NCBI GenBank assembly: GCA_025462645.1 | Contig: JAOAPB010000062.1 | Location: forward strand, 17,017 to 81,016 | Reading direction: 5' to 3' | DNA from: Edaphobacter sp. | GTDB taxonomy: Bacteria; Acidobacteriota; Terriglobia; Terriglobales; Acidobacteriaceae | DNA: 64,000 bases | Shown here: positions 9,819 to 18,451 of the stretch, in pieces | Numbering within the stretch: the first letter of the stretch is position 1 | How the letters are laid out: each line of letters starts with the position of its first letter | Notes under the pieces: model-generated | Told to the model about the DNA's origin: nothing | Databases searched by the model: none | Seen by the model: the letters and a program-made list of their open reading frames with translations, nothing else | Translations under genes and position numbers: made by a program

Positions 9819-9962
9819 CACTGATCCCACGATCGTTCCTACTTATTCTTCGGCAAAGCAAAAACATAGTAACCCTGAGCCTCAGGCTTTCCGGGCCCCG
9901 CAAGGCCGGGCTCTCCGTTGGTATGTAAGAAAAAGGCGACATACTCGCGTCCTCCCACTTCA
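9144..9962. repeat. Direct repeat copy B
   Basis: Partner of 2126-3216, about 6.75 kb away in the same orientation. It includes the last ~40 codons of the PQQ dehydrogenase gene and the decayed TIM-ThuA start. The two copies bracket the GH29-like gene, the receptor and the receptor pseudogene. Confidence 0.9.
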
Positions 9963-12058
9963 TATATGGATGGAAGGCCTTCCGGGTTCGAGTCCATCTT
10001 TTTTTCCCAAAGCATTCTCCCTTTGTCCTTGTCGAAGGCTCGGAGAGTGGCATCGCCCAAGGTGCCCATGAAGACCAACCCGCCTGCCGTTACGGCCAAT
10101 CCGTTTCGATCTGGGTGATAGCTGCCGGTATTTGTGATGCCCTTGGCTGCCAATTCGGGAACGACACCAAGTGGCACCCGCCACTTAACTATGCCTTCGT
10201 TGAGATCGTAGGCTACCAACTCCGACCAAGGAGGAGAGATAGCAGGAAGGCCGTCAAGGCCCTTCGTGGTGCCGAATCGGCCGCCTTTCGTAGGGCCAAG
10301 ATAATAGCGGTGCGCCTCGCCATTCGGAAGCGGCCCTGGATTACCCGCCGGCATAGCTAAGCCAGGATCAGTTACGGTAGCTCCGGCTCCGGCGGCGGGA
10401 TTTGCAATATAGGCGAGCAGCCAAGTCATGCCTTGTTCATCGAGATCCATGGGACCAACGGCGGGCATTGGTCCGTTTCCGCCCCTTACAAGCCTTCGCA
10501 CGCGCTCAGGCGGAGGATTCTTGAGCGAATTTACGCCGGATTCTCCGGCACCATGACAGGATTCACAAAAGCGGGTCCAGAACAAACGGCCCCGCTGTTC
10601 GGGAGTTCCTCTCGATAGGCCACTCTGGGGAGCTCGCTCCACCAGACGATGCATTACAGGGGTATTCTCAGCGCGCACATAAACCATGCCGGTGGTCGGG
10701 TCTCCGGCATTGGCACCCCAATCCGTTCCCCCGTACTCACCCGGAAATGAGATCTGGTCCTGATTGAGCGACATTGGAGTGTAAGGCCCCTCATAGCGGG
10801 AAGCCCGAATGACGTTGCGAACGCGCTCAGCTTCCGCCGGGTCGAGATAAGGATTTACGTCCTTCTCGCTCAGGGTCTGGCGCGAAATGGGCGGCAGTAC
10901 AGTCGGGAACGGTTGAGTCGGCCAGGCCTCCTCGCCGGGCACGTCGCTCTTCCCTGCCGGTCTTTCTTCGATGGGCCACAGCGACTCGCCGGTAACGCGA
11001 TTGAACACAAAAAGGAGACCCGACTTGGTGGCCACCGCTACGATATCGACCATCTTCCCTTGATGACGCACCGTCAAGAGCATCGGTTCTGTGCACAGGT
11101 CGAGATCCCAGAGATCGTGGTGAACGACTTGGTAATGCCAAAGTCTTTTCCCCGTCCGCGCATCAAGTGCAAGGATACTGTCGCCATATAAATTGGCCCC
11201 CTTCCTTCTGCCGCCGTAGAAGTCGTTAGTCGGCGAACCGATCGGAAAGTAGGCAATGCCTCGCTTCTCATCAATGGAGAAGTTCGACCAGGTGTTTGTT
11301 CCTCCGGTAAATTTGTAAGCGTCGGGAGGCCAAGTATCATACCCGTACTCGCCGGGCAGGGGGATTGTGTGAAAAGTCCATACCAGCTTCCCCGACAGTA
11401 CATCGTAAGCGCGCAGCCAGCCTGGTGGATCGTCGTATCCCTCGCCCGTCAATGAGCCCTGAATAATCAGGTTCTCGAAAACCTGGCCCGGACTTCGGCT
11501 CTGAATTCGCCTGATGGAGTTTGGGTCGCGGCCCAGTCCGACCCTGAGATCGACAAATCCATCGTTGCCAAAAGACTTGATCGAAGCGCCGGTGCCCGCG
11601 TCAACTTCCTGCAACCGATCGTTGGCCGAAAAGATGATCCTGCGGTCCGATCCGTCCTTGCTCTCCCAGTAAGTGTAGCCACGCCCGTTTGTGGTTCCCT
11701 CAGTCGGGTGTGTCCAGATCTCCTTCCCCGTGGCGGCATCCAGTGCCACCACAACGCGGTTTCCCTTTCCGGCTACATACATGACGTTCCCGACGATAAG
11801 CGGGCTGAAAGCTAACTCGGCGCGGCCAATCACGGGGTAAAACCAGATCTGCTCAAGCTGGCTCACGTTGGTCTTATTGATCTGTGTGAACGCGGAGTAT
11901 TGCATCGAGTCCGGCGTACCTCCGAACGCATGCCAAGTTGTATACGCCTTCGTTTTCGGAGTGGAGCCTCCTCGAGTCCTCATCGGAAAACCCGCTACTA
12001 GTAACGCAGCCAGTCCGACCCCCCATGTATACGACCGAAAACCTTGAAGACTTCTCAA
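9839..12058 (-). CDS. Secreted PQQ-dependent dehydrogenase with inserted cytochrome c domain
   Basis: About 739 residues. A TTG at 12058 is favoured as start because a GGGAGAG site lies just upstream and a hydrophobic signal segment follows (WGVGLAALLVAGFPM). The body is a quinoprotein beta-propeller: repeated strands such as VVVALDAATGKEIW and ALDARTGKRLWHYQ are the tryptophan-docking motifs of PQQ alcohol/glucose dehydrogenases. A haem c site, CESCH, sits near residue 497, in an insertion before the last blades. The enzyme would oxidise a sugar or alcohol in the periplasm and pass electrons to the respiratory chain. No pqq synthesis genes are in the window. It is followed at once by a decayed TIM-ThuA copy, and its last 40 codons recur at 3093-3216. 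Confidence 0.88.
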   Translation of the reverse strand: MRSLQGFRSYTWGVGLAALLVAGFPMRTRGGSTPKTKAYTTWHAFGGTPDSMQYSAFTQINKTNVSQLEQIWFYPVIGRAELAFSPLIVGNVMYVAGKGNRVVVALDAATGKEIWTHPTEGTTNGRGYTYWESKDGSDRRIIFSANDRLQEVDAGTGASIKSFGNDGFVDLRVGLGRDPNSIRRIQSRSPGQVFENLIIQGSLTGEGYDDPPGWLRAYDVLSGKLVWTFHTIPLPGEYGYDTWPPDAYKFTGGTNTWSNFSIDEKRGIAYFPIGSPTNDFYGGRRKGANLYGDSILALDARTGKRLWHYQVVHHDLWDLDLCTEPMLLTVRHQGKMVDIVAVATKSGLLFVFNRVTGESLWPIEERPAGKSDVPGEEAWPTQPFPTVLPPISRQTLSEKDVNPYLDPAEAERVRNVIRASRYEGPYTPMSLNQDQISFPGEYGGTDWGANAGDPTTGMVYVRAENTPVMHRLVERAPQSGLSRGTPEQRGRLFWTRFCESCHGAGESGVNSLKNPPPERVRRLVRGGNGPMPAVGPMDLDEQGMTWLLAYIANPAAGAGATVTDPGLAMPAGNPGPLPNGEAHRYYLGPTKGGRFGTTKGLDGLPAISPPWSELVAYDLNEGIVKWRVPLGVVPELAAKGITNTGSYHPDRNGLAVTAGGLVFMGTLGDATLRAFDKDKGRMLWEKKMDSNPEGLPSIYEVGGREYVAFFLHTNGEPGLAGPGKPEAQGYYVFALPKNK

Positions 12059-12253
12059 TGCGATCTCTCCCTTCCCCAAGATCTCAACCCGATCAAAACG
12101 GAAATCGCGAACGCTCGAAGCGCTACTGGTCCAGAACACGACTGCTTAAAGTAAGTGCCGAATGAGCTGTCAAGATATAAGGTCGGTGCGGTCGATCACC
12201 CTGCAGCACGCCACCACTCACCACACCGTCCTTATGCTTGAACGAAACGAAGT

Positions 12254-13555
12254 TCATCCTGTTCTCCATACCTCTCCCTCTGGGAAGCAGAACTTTTCCA
12301 GCGATTCGGGCAGGATCTCGCAACTATATCCTGGGTCGGTCGGCACGAGGTAATGGCCGCGCCGAATCTTCACAGGGTAACGAAAGTGCTCATGCAGATG
12401 GTCGACATACTCGATCACTCGGTTTTCCAGACTGCAGGATACGCCGAGAAAGTCGAAAATCGAGAGATGCTGCACATATTCGCAGAGCCCGACTCCACCT
12501 GCGTGCGGACAAACTGGAACTCCGAATTTAGCGGCCATCAGGATGATGGCCAGGTTCTCATTGACGCCGGCAACACGGCAGCTATCGATCTGGCAGACGT
12601 CGATTGAACCGGCCTGAAACAACTGCTTGAACATCACGCTGTTGTGGCAGTGCTCACCTGTCGCGATGCGAATCGGCTCGACCGCGCAGCGTATGCTCGC
12701 ATGCCCAAGGATGTCGTCCGGACTTGTGGGTTCTTCTATCCACCAGGGCTTCAACTCCGCGAGTTGTAGCGTACGCTCGATCGCTTCGTCGACTCCCCAC
12801 TTCTGATTGGCATCGACCATCATACGGTTCTGCCAACCTATCTCTTCCCGCACAATCTTTCCGCGCCGCAGATCGTCAACCGCACCCCCGCCGACCTTGA
12901 GTTTGAAATGCGTCCAACCGTCGGTGATGCCTTCACGACACAGCCTCCGAATCTTCTCGTCACTGAACCCGAACCAACCGACTGAAGTCGTATACGCGGG
13001 ATACCCCTTCGCCTCCAACTCCTCGAGCCGTTCGCGCTGCCCTGCCTTGCCTTTGCGCAGGATTGCCAGCGCTTCCTCCGGCGACAGAGCGTCGGTGATG
13101 TAACGAAAGTCGATCGCTGCAACAATCTGCTCCGGCGTCATCTCGGCAAGCAGTTGCCAGACTGGCTTCCCTTCCACTTTCGCATACAGGTCCCATGCCG
13201 CATTGATCAGGGCGCCGCAAGCTAGATGAATCACGCCTTTTTCCGGTCCCAGCCAGCGAAACTGCGTGTCTCCTGTGAGTTGGAGATACATCCCGTTGAG
13301 GTCGGACGTAAGCGACTCCAAGGTGCGTCCCTTAACCACCTGCGCCAGATAACGGAGCGCACTGACACAGAGTTCCGTGCCTCGTCCCAGCGTGAAGGTC
13401 AGACCATGGCCTTCGACACCGGCATCCGTTTCCAGAATGCAGTAGGCAGCCGAGTAGTCCGGGTCCTTATTCACGGCGTCGGACCCTATGTGCTCTCGCG
13501 AGGTTGGAAATCGCAGATCGATGACGTTAACGTTGGTGATCGTAATGGGCTTCAA
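12254..13555 (-). CDS. fucD: L-fuconate dehydratase (enolase superfamily)
   Basis: 433 residues, the full length of the family. The N-terminal capping domain (DVRFPTS-like start) is followed by the barrel with TSVGWFGFSDEK and GWTHFKLKVGGG, the KxK catalytic motif of the mandelate-racemase subgroup, metal ligands in MVDANQKW, EEPTSPDD and GEHCHN, and the conserved CPHAGGVGLCEYVQHL. It dehydrates L-fuconate to 2-keto-3-deoxy-L-fuconate in the cytoplasm, part of the non-phosphorylated L-fucose route. Divergent to it at 13837 is an SDR fragment; an SDR acts on the next intermediate in known pathways, so the pathway here may be broken or completed elsewhere. Confidence 0.9.
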   Translation of the reverse strand: MKPITITNVNVIDLRFPTSREHIGSDAVNKDPDYSAAYCILETDAGVEGHGLTFTLGRGTELCVSALRYLAQVVKGRTLESLTSDLNGMYLQLTGDTQFRWLGPEKGVIHLACGALINAAWDLYAKVEGKPVWQLLAEMTPEQIVAAIDFRYITDALSPEEALAILRKGKAGQRERLEELEAKGYPAYTTSVGWFGFSDEKIRRLCREGITDGWTHFKLKVGGGAVDDLRRGKIVREEIGWQNRMMVDANQKWGVDEAIERTLQLAELKPWWIEEPTSPDDILGHASIRCAVEPIRIATGEHCHNSVMFKQLFQAGSIDVCQIDSCRVAGVNENLAIILMAAKFGVPVCPHAGGVGLCEYVQHLSIFDFLGVSCSLENRVIEYVDHLHEHFRYPVKIRRGHYLVPTDPGYSCEILPESLEKFCFPEGEVWRTG

Positions 13556-13768
13556 AAGTGACCTCGGCGAAGTCCCGGAAATCCAGGGGGTTGAGGTTCA
13601 ATGACTCGTCGCACTGATCCCGCAGCACGAATTGTAGTCATGCATTTTAATTTTCGTCAATAAAAACTATTTTGCACTTACAAAGTGCCATGGACCGCAC
13701 AACGAAAAAACCAGGCACAGGAAAGACACTCTGCGCGTCGTATCACTGATGATAATAATTTTTCATAT

Positions 13769-13797
13769 TTGACAACATAGCTCCGGCCAAAGTAAAA
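13769..13797 (+). promoter_or_regulatory. Candidate sigma-70 promoter for the SDR fragment-hydrolase unit
   Basis: TTGACA (13769-13774), 17 bases, GTAAAA (13792-13797). It lies in the AT-rich gap between divergent fucD and the plus-strand unit, about 40 bases ahead of the GTG at 13837. The -35 is perfect, the -10 weak. Confidence 0.4.
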
Positions 13798-13836
13798 CTC
13801 GGTCGATTGCGGGGCTCTCGCTCTGGAGGTTACGAG

Positions 13837-14025
13837 GTGTTTCAACTGAAAGAAAAACGCGTTGTGGTCACGGGCACGGCCAGCGGCATTGGCCTGGCTA
13901 TCGCCGAAATTTTCGCAGCGCACGAGGCGGCCGTAGTGGTGCTCGATCTTGATTCCGACAAAGTTGCTCTAAAAGGAGGGGCGTCAGGTGACTACAATGA
14001 AGGAAAACAAGCAGAACGATGGTAA
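13837..14025 (+). pseudogene. Truncated short-chain dehydrogenase (N-terminal NAD-binding part only)
   Basis: A GTG at 13837 with GGAGG seven bases upstream opens about 45 residues of a clear SDR: FQLKEKRVVVTG, the cofactor glycine motif TGTASGIG, and VVVLDLDSDKVAL with the acidic NAD-selecting residue. The sequence then becomes unrelated and stops after 62 residues; the catalytic Tyr-x-x-x-Lys is absent. The tail overlaps the start of the downstream hydrolase, whose ribosome site lies within it. An internal deletion joining an SDR to the hydrolase gene is the simplest reading. Confidence 0.75.
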
Positions 14026-15484
14026 CGAGGTGGGCAGCCCGGCAATGTGGCTTCCGGATCGGCGCTCGTTCGTAAGGGGAATCGTTGGCTTAGGGGCCAT
14101 GATCACATCCATGCCGGAGACGCTCTCGGCACGAGCGATTCAAAGCCAGAGCACTGCGCCAGGTGGCGAAGTTCCGCCGGTCGGCGGAGCATGGGGTCCG
14201 TTCACCCCCTCGAGCAGTTTTGGGCGGTACCTGGAGCTTGCCTATCCAGCTTCCCCAGGTGCCGGTGGGTTGCAGATCGCTGTCGTATACCGGATGTGGC
14301 TGCCCGCGAACATTCAGAGAGTGCGGGCCGTCATCGTGCACCAGCATGGGGCAGGGATCCCGGCGGCCCAAGCCGGAGCGACCAGCGCTTATGACCTGCA
14401 GTGGCAAGCCTTAGCAAAGAAGTGGGACTGTGCACTACTGGGACCTTCCTACCACGTACTCAATGACGCAATAGACTTGACGCCCGGCGGAGCGGAGCTC
14501 TGGTTCGATCCCAGAAAGGGCTCCAATGCGACCTTCCTGCGGGCTTTGAAGGAGCTCTCGATCCAGTCAGGGTATCCGGAGATCACCACCGCACCCTGGG
14601 TTCTCTGGGGACATTCGGGAGGCGGAATTTGGTCCAACGTCATGAGCACGCTTCATCCGGAGCGCATAGTGGCCGTCTTCCTGCGTTCTGGTACAGCTAC
14701 GATGTTCCGCACCATGCACGAGTTCATCCAGCCGGAGGTTCCTCCAGCGACGTACGGCATTCCGACCATGGTCAACTTTGGCATGGGAGAGAAAGGCAAG
14801 CGGCCGTACGATGGTTCTGTCGCAACATTTCAGGAGTATGGCGCGCAAGGGGCGCCGATCGGCTTCGCTCCGGATCCCCGCACAGCGCACGAGTGCGGCG
14901 ACTCGCGCTACTTGGCCATCCCTTTTCTTGATGAGTGCTTACGAATGCGCCTCCAAGAATCGAGCCAGGGTCTCAGACCCGTTGAGAAGAGTGGATCATG
15001 GCTCGCTACGCCGTTCGACGATACAGCCGTTGCTGCTGCGTCCTTCAAAGGTGATCCGGCCAAGGCCGCGTGGCTGCCCAATGAGGCCATCGCAAAGATC
15101 TGGATGGAGTACGTGCGAACCGGTACGGTGAGCTACTCGGCCGCACCGCCCGCGCCGGTCGATGTCCGCGCGAAGGTACAGCCTGATGGCAGCGTCAGGG
15201 TGAGCTGGGACGCCGAAGTGGACTACATTCTGGGACTCGGTGGCTTCATCGTCCTGCGAGATGGGCACGGTATTGGAAGACTACCCTCCAACGCGCCCGA
15301 TGCCGTATTTGGGCGACCGCTGTTCCAAGGACTATCGTTCCACGATACCCCATTTGCTCAGTTGTCGCAGATGATCCATGTCGATTCTTCGCCACAGAAG
15401 AAATCGAAACACGCCTACACGGTCATCGCGCTCAGCAGTTCGGGAGTACCGTCTAAACCGTCGCCACCAGCCGTCTTCGAGTGA
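13988..15484 (+). CDS. TAT-exported alpha/beta hydrolase
   Basis: 498 residues, GTG start chosen because AGGAGG (13974-13979) lies 8 bases before it. A twin-arginine signal (DRRSFVRGIVGLGAM) is near residue 25. The alpha/beta hydrolase core shows an oxyanion HG pair (VHQHGAGIP) and the nucleophile elbow GHSGGG near residue 217; a candidate His is in RTAHECGD. Residues ~395-498 form a beta-rich, fibronectin-III-like tail (PVDVRAKVQPDGSVRVSWD). Probably a secreted esterase or peptidase-like enzyme; the substrate is unknown. It is the first intact gene of a plus-strand run with the beta-helix protein. Confidence 0.75.
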   Translation: MTTMKENKQNDGNEVGSPAMWLPDRRSFVRGIVGLGAMITSMPETLSARAIQSQSTAPGGEVPPVGGAWGPFTPSSSFGRYLELAYPASPGAGGLQIAVVYRMWLPANIQRVRAVIVHQHGAGIPAAQAGATSAYDLQWQALAKKWDCALLGPSYHVLNDAIDLTPGGAELWFDPRKGSNATFLRALKELSIQSGYPEITTAPWVLWGHSGGGIWSNVMSTLHPERIVAVFLRSGTATMFRTMHEFIQPEVPPATYGIPTMVNFGMGEKGKRPYDGSVATFQEYGAQGAPIGFAPDPRTAHECGDSRYLAIPFLDECLRMRLQESSQGLRPVEKSGSWLATPFDDTAVAAASFKGDPAKAAWLPNEAIAKIWMEYVRTGTVSYSAAPPAPVDVRAKVQPDGSVRVSWDAEVDYILGLGGFIVLRDGHGIGRLPSNAPDAVFGRPLFQGLSFHDTPFAQLSQMIHVDSSPQKKSKHAYTVIALSSSGVPSKPSPPAVFE

Positions 15485-15604
15485 TCAACCTCACGCGAGC
15501 CGCTTTGAAGGATTGCTTTCTGCCGACGGCAGGCCCAGTCGTCTTTAAAGCGCTGGCATCCACAAGTCACACCCGCGGAACTCGCAGACAAGGATCCCCA
15601 TAGT

Positions 15605-18100
15605 ATGGATACTCTCAAACCTCCGAACTCTAACAAGTTCACCATGAACAGGCGCTCGTTTTTGTACGGCTCTACAACAACACTTATGGCCTCTCCTCTG
15701 AGCCGTGTACGGGCCGACTTGCTGGCCGGGAGCGCTCCGGCCGCTTCTGCCGGGCCAGTGATAAATCTATTCGTCAGCCTTGAAGGCGACGACAGCAACC
15801 CCGGCACAATCGACCGGCCTCTCCGTACCCTCAAAGCGGCACAGACGTCCGTGCGTGCTCTGCACAAGGGTTCCACCGGCGCGATCACCGTATATCTCCG
15901 ACAAGGAACTCACTACCTGGACCAGACTGTCATCTTCACCGCTGAGGACTCCGGCGAGCAGCAGGCGCCGGTGCTGTACGAATCTTACCCGGGAGAACGC
16001 GTCACGTTCAGCGGAGGGACCAGGCTGAACCCGCGATGGCGTCCGTATCGCAACGGCATCTTTCAAAGTGAAGTACCGCCCGGCACAAGGACCGATCAAC
16101 TCTTCGTGAATGGTCGACGTCAGATTCTAGCCCGCTACCCCAACTACGACCCTCAAGCCAAGTATCTCAACGGCTGGGCATCCGACGCCATCAGCTCCGA
16201 GCGTGTTAGCACGTGGTCCAATCCAAAAGGTGGCTACATCCATGCGCTGCATCAATACCTTTGGGGTGGCTTGCACTTCCACATCACGGGAAAGGACGTA
16301 CAAGGTAACCTCACGTATGAGGGTGGCTGGCAAAACAATCGGCCCAAACCGATACATGAGAAATATCGGTTCGTGGAGAATATCTTCGAAGAGTTGGACG
16401 CCCCCGGCGAGTGGTTCCTGGACGAAACGAAGAACACGCTCTACTTCTATCCTCCGGTGGGCATCGACCTCAACAACGCCATTGTCGAAACCGTCCGACT
16501 CAAACACCTCGTCGAGTTTCACGGTTCCGAGAGCAAGCCCGTAAAGTGGATCACCCTCAAGGGCTTCATTTTTCAGCATTCAGCGCGTACGTTTATGGAA
16601 ACTCGCGACCCACTTCTGCGTAGCGACTGGCGGATCTACCGAGGTGGCGCCGTCTTCCTGAACGGTACCGAAGATTGTCACATCGATGCTTGCTTCTTCG
16701 ACCAACTCGGTGGGAATTGTATTTTTGTGAACCACTACAACCGTCGCACACACATCTCGCGCTGCCATATTGCCGAGGCTGGCGCCAATGGTGTCAGCTT
16801 TGTCGGCGATCGCGCCTCTGTCCGCAACCCGCTGGATAACTACGACGATCGGCTCGTGGTAAACCAGCTCGACATGAAGTCTGGGCCGCTCACGCGAAAC
16901 TATCCGTCCGACTGTCTCGTTGAGGACTCTCTCATCTACCAGACGGGCCGCGTCGAAAAGCAGTCTGCACCTGTCGAGATTTCCATGTCGATGTCAATCA
17001 CAGTGCGCCACGTATCTATTTACGATGTACCGCGCGCGGGCATCAACATCGGAGACGGATGCTGGGGAGGCCACCGGATCGAGTACTGCGATGTCTTCGA
17101 TACCGTGAAGGAGACCGGTGATCACGGCTCATTCAATTCCTGGGGGCGCGATCGCTGGTGGGGGACAAAGGGCATCGATCTCGATAAGATGCTCCCAGGC
17201 GAACAGGCGAATCTCCCGGTACTTGACGCAATCGAGCCCAATATCCTCTCCAACTCCCGCTGGCGTTGCGATCACGGCTGGGATATCGATCTTGACGATG
17301 GCAGCAGTAACTATCGCATCCATAACAATCTCTGTCTGAATGGCGGACTGAAGCTGCGTGAGGGTTTTTATCGCATTTGCGAAAACAATGTACTCGTAAA
17401 CAATTCGTTGCATGCGCATGTGTGGTTCAACGACAGCCACGATGTGTTTCGCAGCAACATCGTGTGCACGCCTTATCGACCCATCGGCATGCGAAAGTGG
17501 ACACAGCAGATCGACTTTAACCTGCTTAACGAACACGGCCAGAGCACGCCCATTCCCGCCAAGGTGCTCCAGGAGTCGAGTGGGGATGATACGCATTCCC
17601 TTGTGGCCGACGCGCGCTTTATCGATGCAGCGGCCGGCGATTATAGGGTCAAGCTGGACTCGCCCGCCATCACTTTGGGCTTCGTGAACTTCGATATGCG
17701 GAACTTCGGAGTACAGGTGCCGGAGCTAAAAGCCATCGCTCGCACACCAGAGTTGCCGCCTGCAACAGGACCCGAGGCGGTCACTCTCGAGTCGTCGCGC
17801 AGCCGGACCATTGTGGTGTGGCAAGGCACGAAGGTACGAAACATCGTGGGTCTTGGCGAGGTTTCTGCTGCGGGAACACCGGGGGAATCGGGCGTCATTG
17901 TGCTGGACGTGCCCGCTGGGAGCCCAGCGGGCACCGCCGGACTTACTGCCGGAGACGTGATCCTTGGCTTCAACAACAAGCCCGTGAAAGACACGCAAGA
18001 TCTCCTCAGATATACGCGCGAGGCTGGCCATGGTTCACGCACAAGCATCGCAATTCTGCGCTATCAGCAGCAGTCCACGGTAAGCATTGCATTGGAGTAA
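15605..18100 (+). CDS. TAT-exported right-handed beta-helix protein with C-terminal PDZ domain
   Basis: 831 residues. A twin-arginine signal (MNRRSFLYGSTTTLMASP) begins at residue 14, so ATG 15644 is an alternative start. FVSLEGDDSNPGT...PLRTLKAAQ is the usual opening of pectate-lyase-like parallel beta helices. The helix runs to about residue 690 with repeated Asn/His-rich coils (NNLCLNGG, ENNVLVNNS). Residues ~745-831 are a PDZ domain (GVIVLDVPAGSPAGTAGLTA, GDVILGFNNKPV). A polysaccharide lyase or glycosidase role is likely from the fold; the catalytic residues are not identified. It lies ~120 bp after the hydrolase and probably shares its transcript. Confidence 0.8.
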   Translation: MDTLKPPNSNKFTMNRRSFLYGSTTTLMASPLSRVRADLLAGSAPAASAGPVINLFVSLEGDDSNPGTIDRPLRTLKAAQTSVRALHKGSTGAITVYLRQGTHYLDQTVIFTAEDSGEQQAPVLYESYPGERVTFSGGTRLNPRWRPYRNGIFQSEVPPGTRTDQLFVNGRRQILARYPNYDPQAKYLNGWASDAISSERVSTWSNPKGGYIHALHQYLWGGLHFHITGKDVQGNLTYEGGWQNNRPKPIHEKYRFVENIFEELDAPGEWFLDETKNTLYFYPPVGIDLNNAIVETVRLKHLVEFHGSESKPVKWITLKGFIFQHSARTFMETRDPLLRSDWRIYRGGAVFLNGTEDCHIDACFFDQLGGNCIFVNHYNRRTHISRCHIAEAGANGVSFVGDRASVRNPLDNYDDRLVVNQLDMKSGPLTRNYPSDCLVEDSLIYQTGRVEKQSAPVEISMSMSITVRHVSIYDVPRAGINIGDGCWGGHRIEYCDVFDTVKETGDHGSFNSWGRDRWWGTKGIDLDKMLPGEQANLPVLDAIEPNILSNSRWRCDHGWDIDLDDGSSNYRIHNNLCLNGGLKLREGFYRICENNVLVNNSLHAHVWFNDSHDVFRSNIVCTPYRPIGMRKWTQQIDFNLLNEHGQSTPIPAKVLQESSGDDTHSLVADARFIDAAAGDYRVKLDSPAITLGFVNFDMRNFGVQVPELKAIARTPELPPATGPEAVTLESSRSRTIVVWQGTKVRNIVGLGEVSAAGTPGESGVIVLDVPAGSPAGTAGLTAGDVILGFNNKPVKDTQDLLRYTREAGHGSRTSIAILRYQQQSTVSIALE

Positions 18101-18117
18101 GCCGGAGGACCATATAT

Positions 18118-18446
18118 ATGACAAGGCCACAAACTAGAATCCCACTCATCGAAGCGCTTCTCATCGGGGCGCACTATCGCATTGACGCGCAGCAATCCAA
18201 CGGCGGACCAAAACCATTGCGCAGAGCGGCACCAATCCTCTCCAACTCGATCCGTGCACTTGAGCGTGCTGAAGGCCAATGTAGCCGCGAAGCGTATTCA
18301 GGGTGGAAAGCGGGCCGAAGGGATTCTGGAATCCAGATTTGGAACCATCCGCGGCAGACATTGCATGGAAGGTTCAAACCTCGCAGGCAGGCGACTATTT
18401 CGTAGACATTTTAGTGGACACTGGTCTCTTTCTTCTTTCGTTATAG
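18118..18446 (+). pseudogene. Decayed gene with remnant of a secreted carbohydrate-related protein
   Basis: An ATG at 18118, with GGAGG nine bases upstream, opens a short frame (MTRPQTRIPLIEALLIGAHYRI), but coding-like sequence moves to other frames, ending with DIAWKVQTSQAGDYFVDILV and a stop at 18444-18446. That last piece resembles the beta-sandwich pattern W-x-V-x-x-x-x-AGDY-x-V-x-I found in modules attached to fucosidases and related hydrolases. The parent gene cannot be named. It follows the beta-helix gene by 17 bases, so it was likely the next gene of that operon. Confidence 0.5.
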
Positions 18447-18451
18447 AAGGC

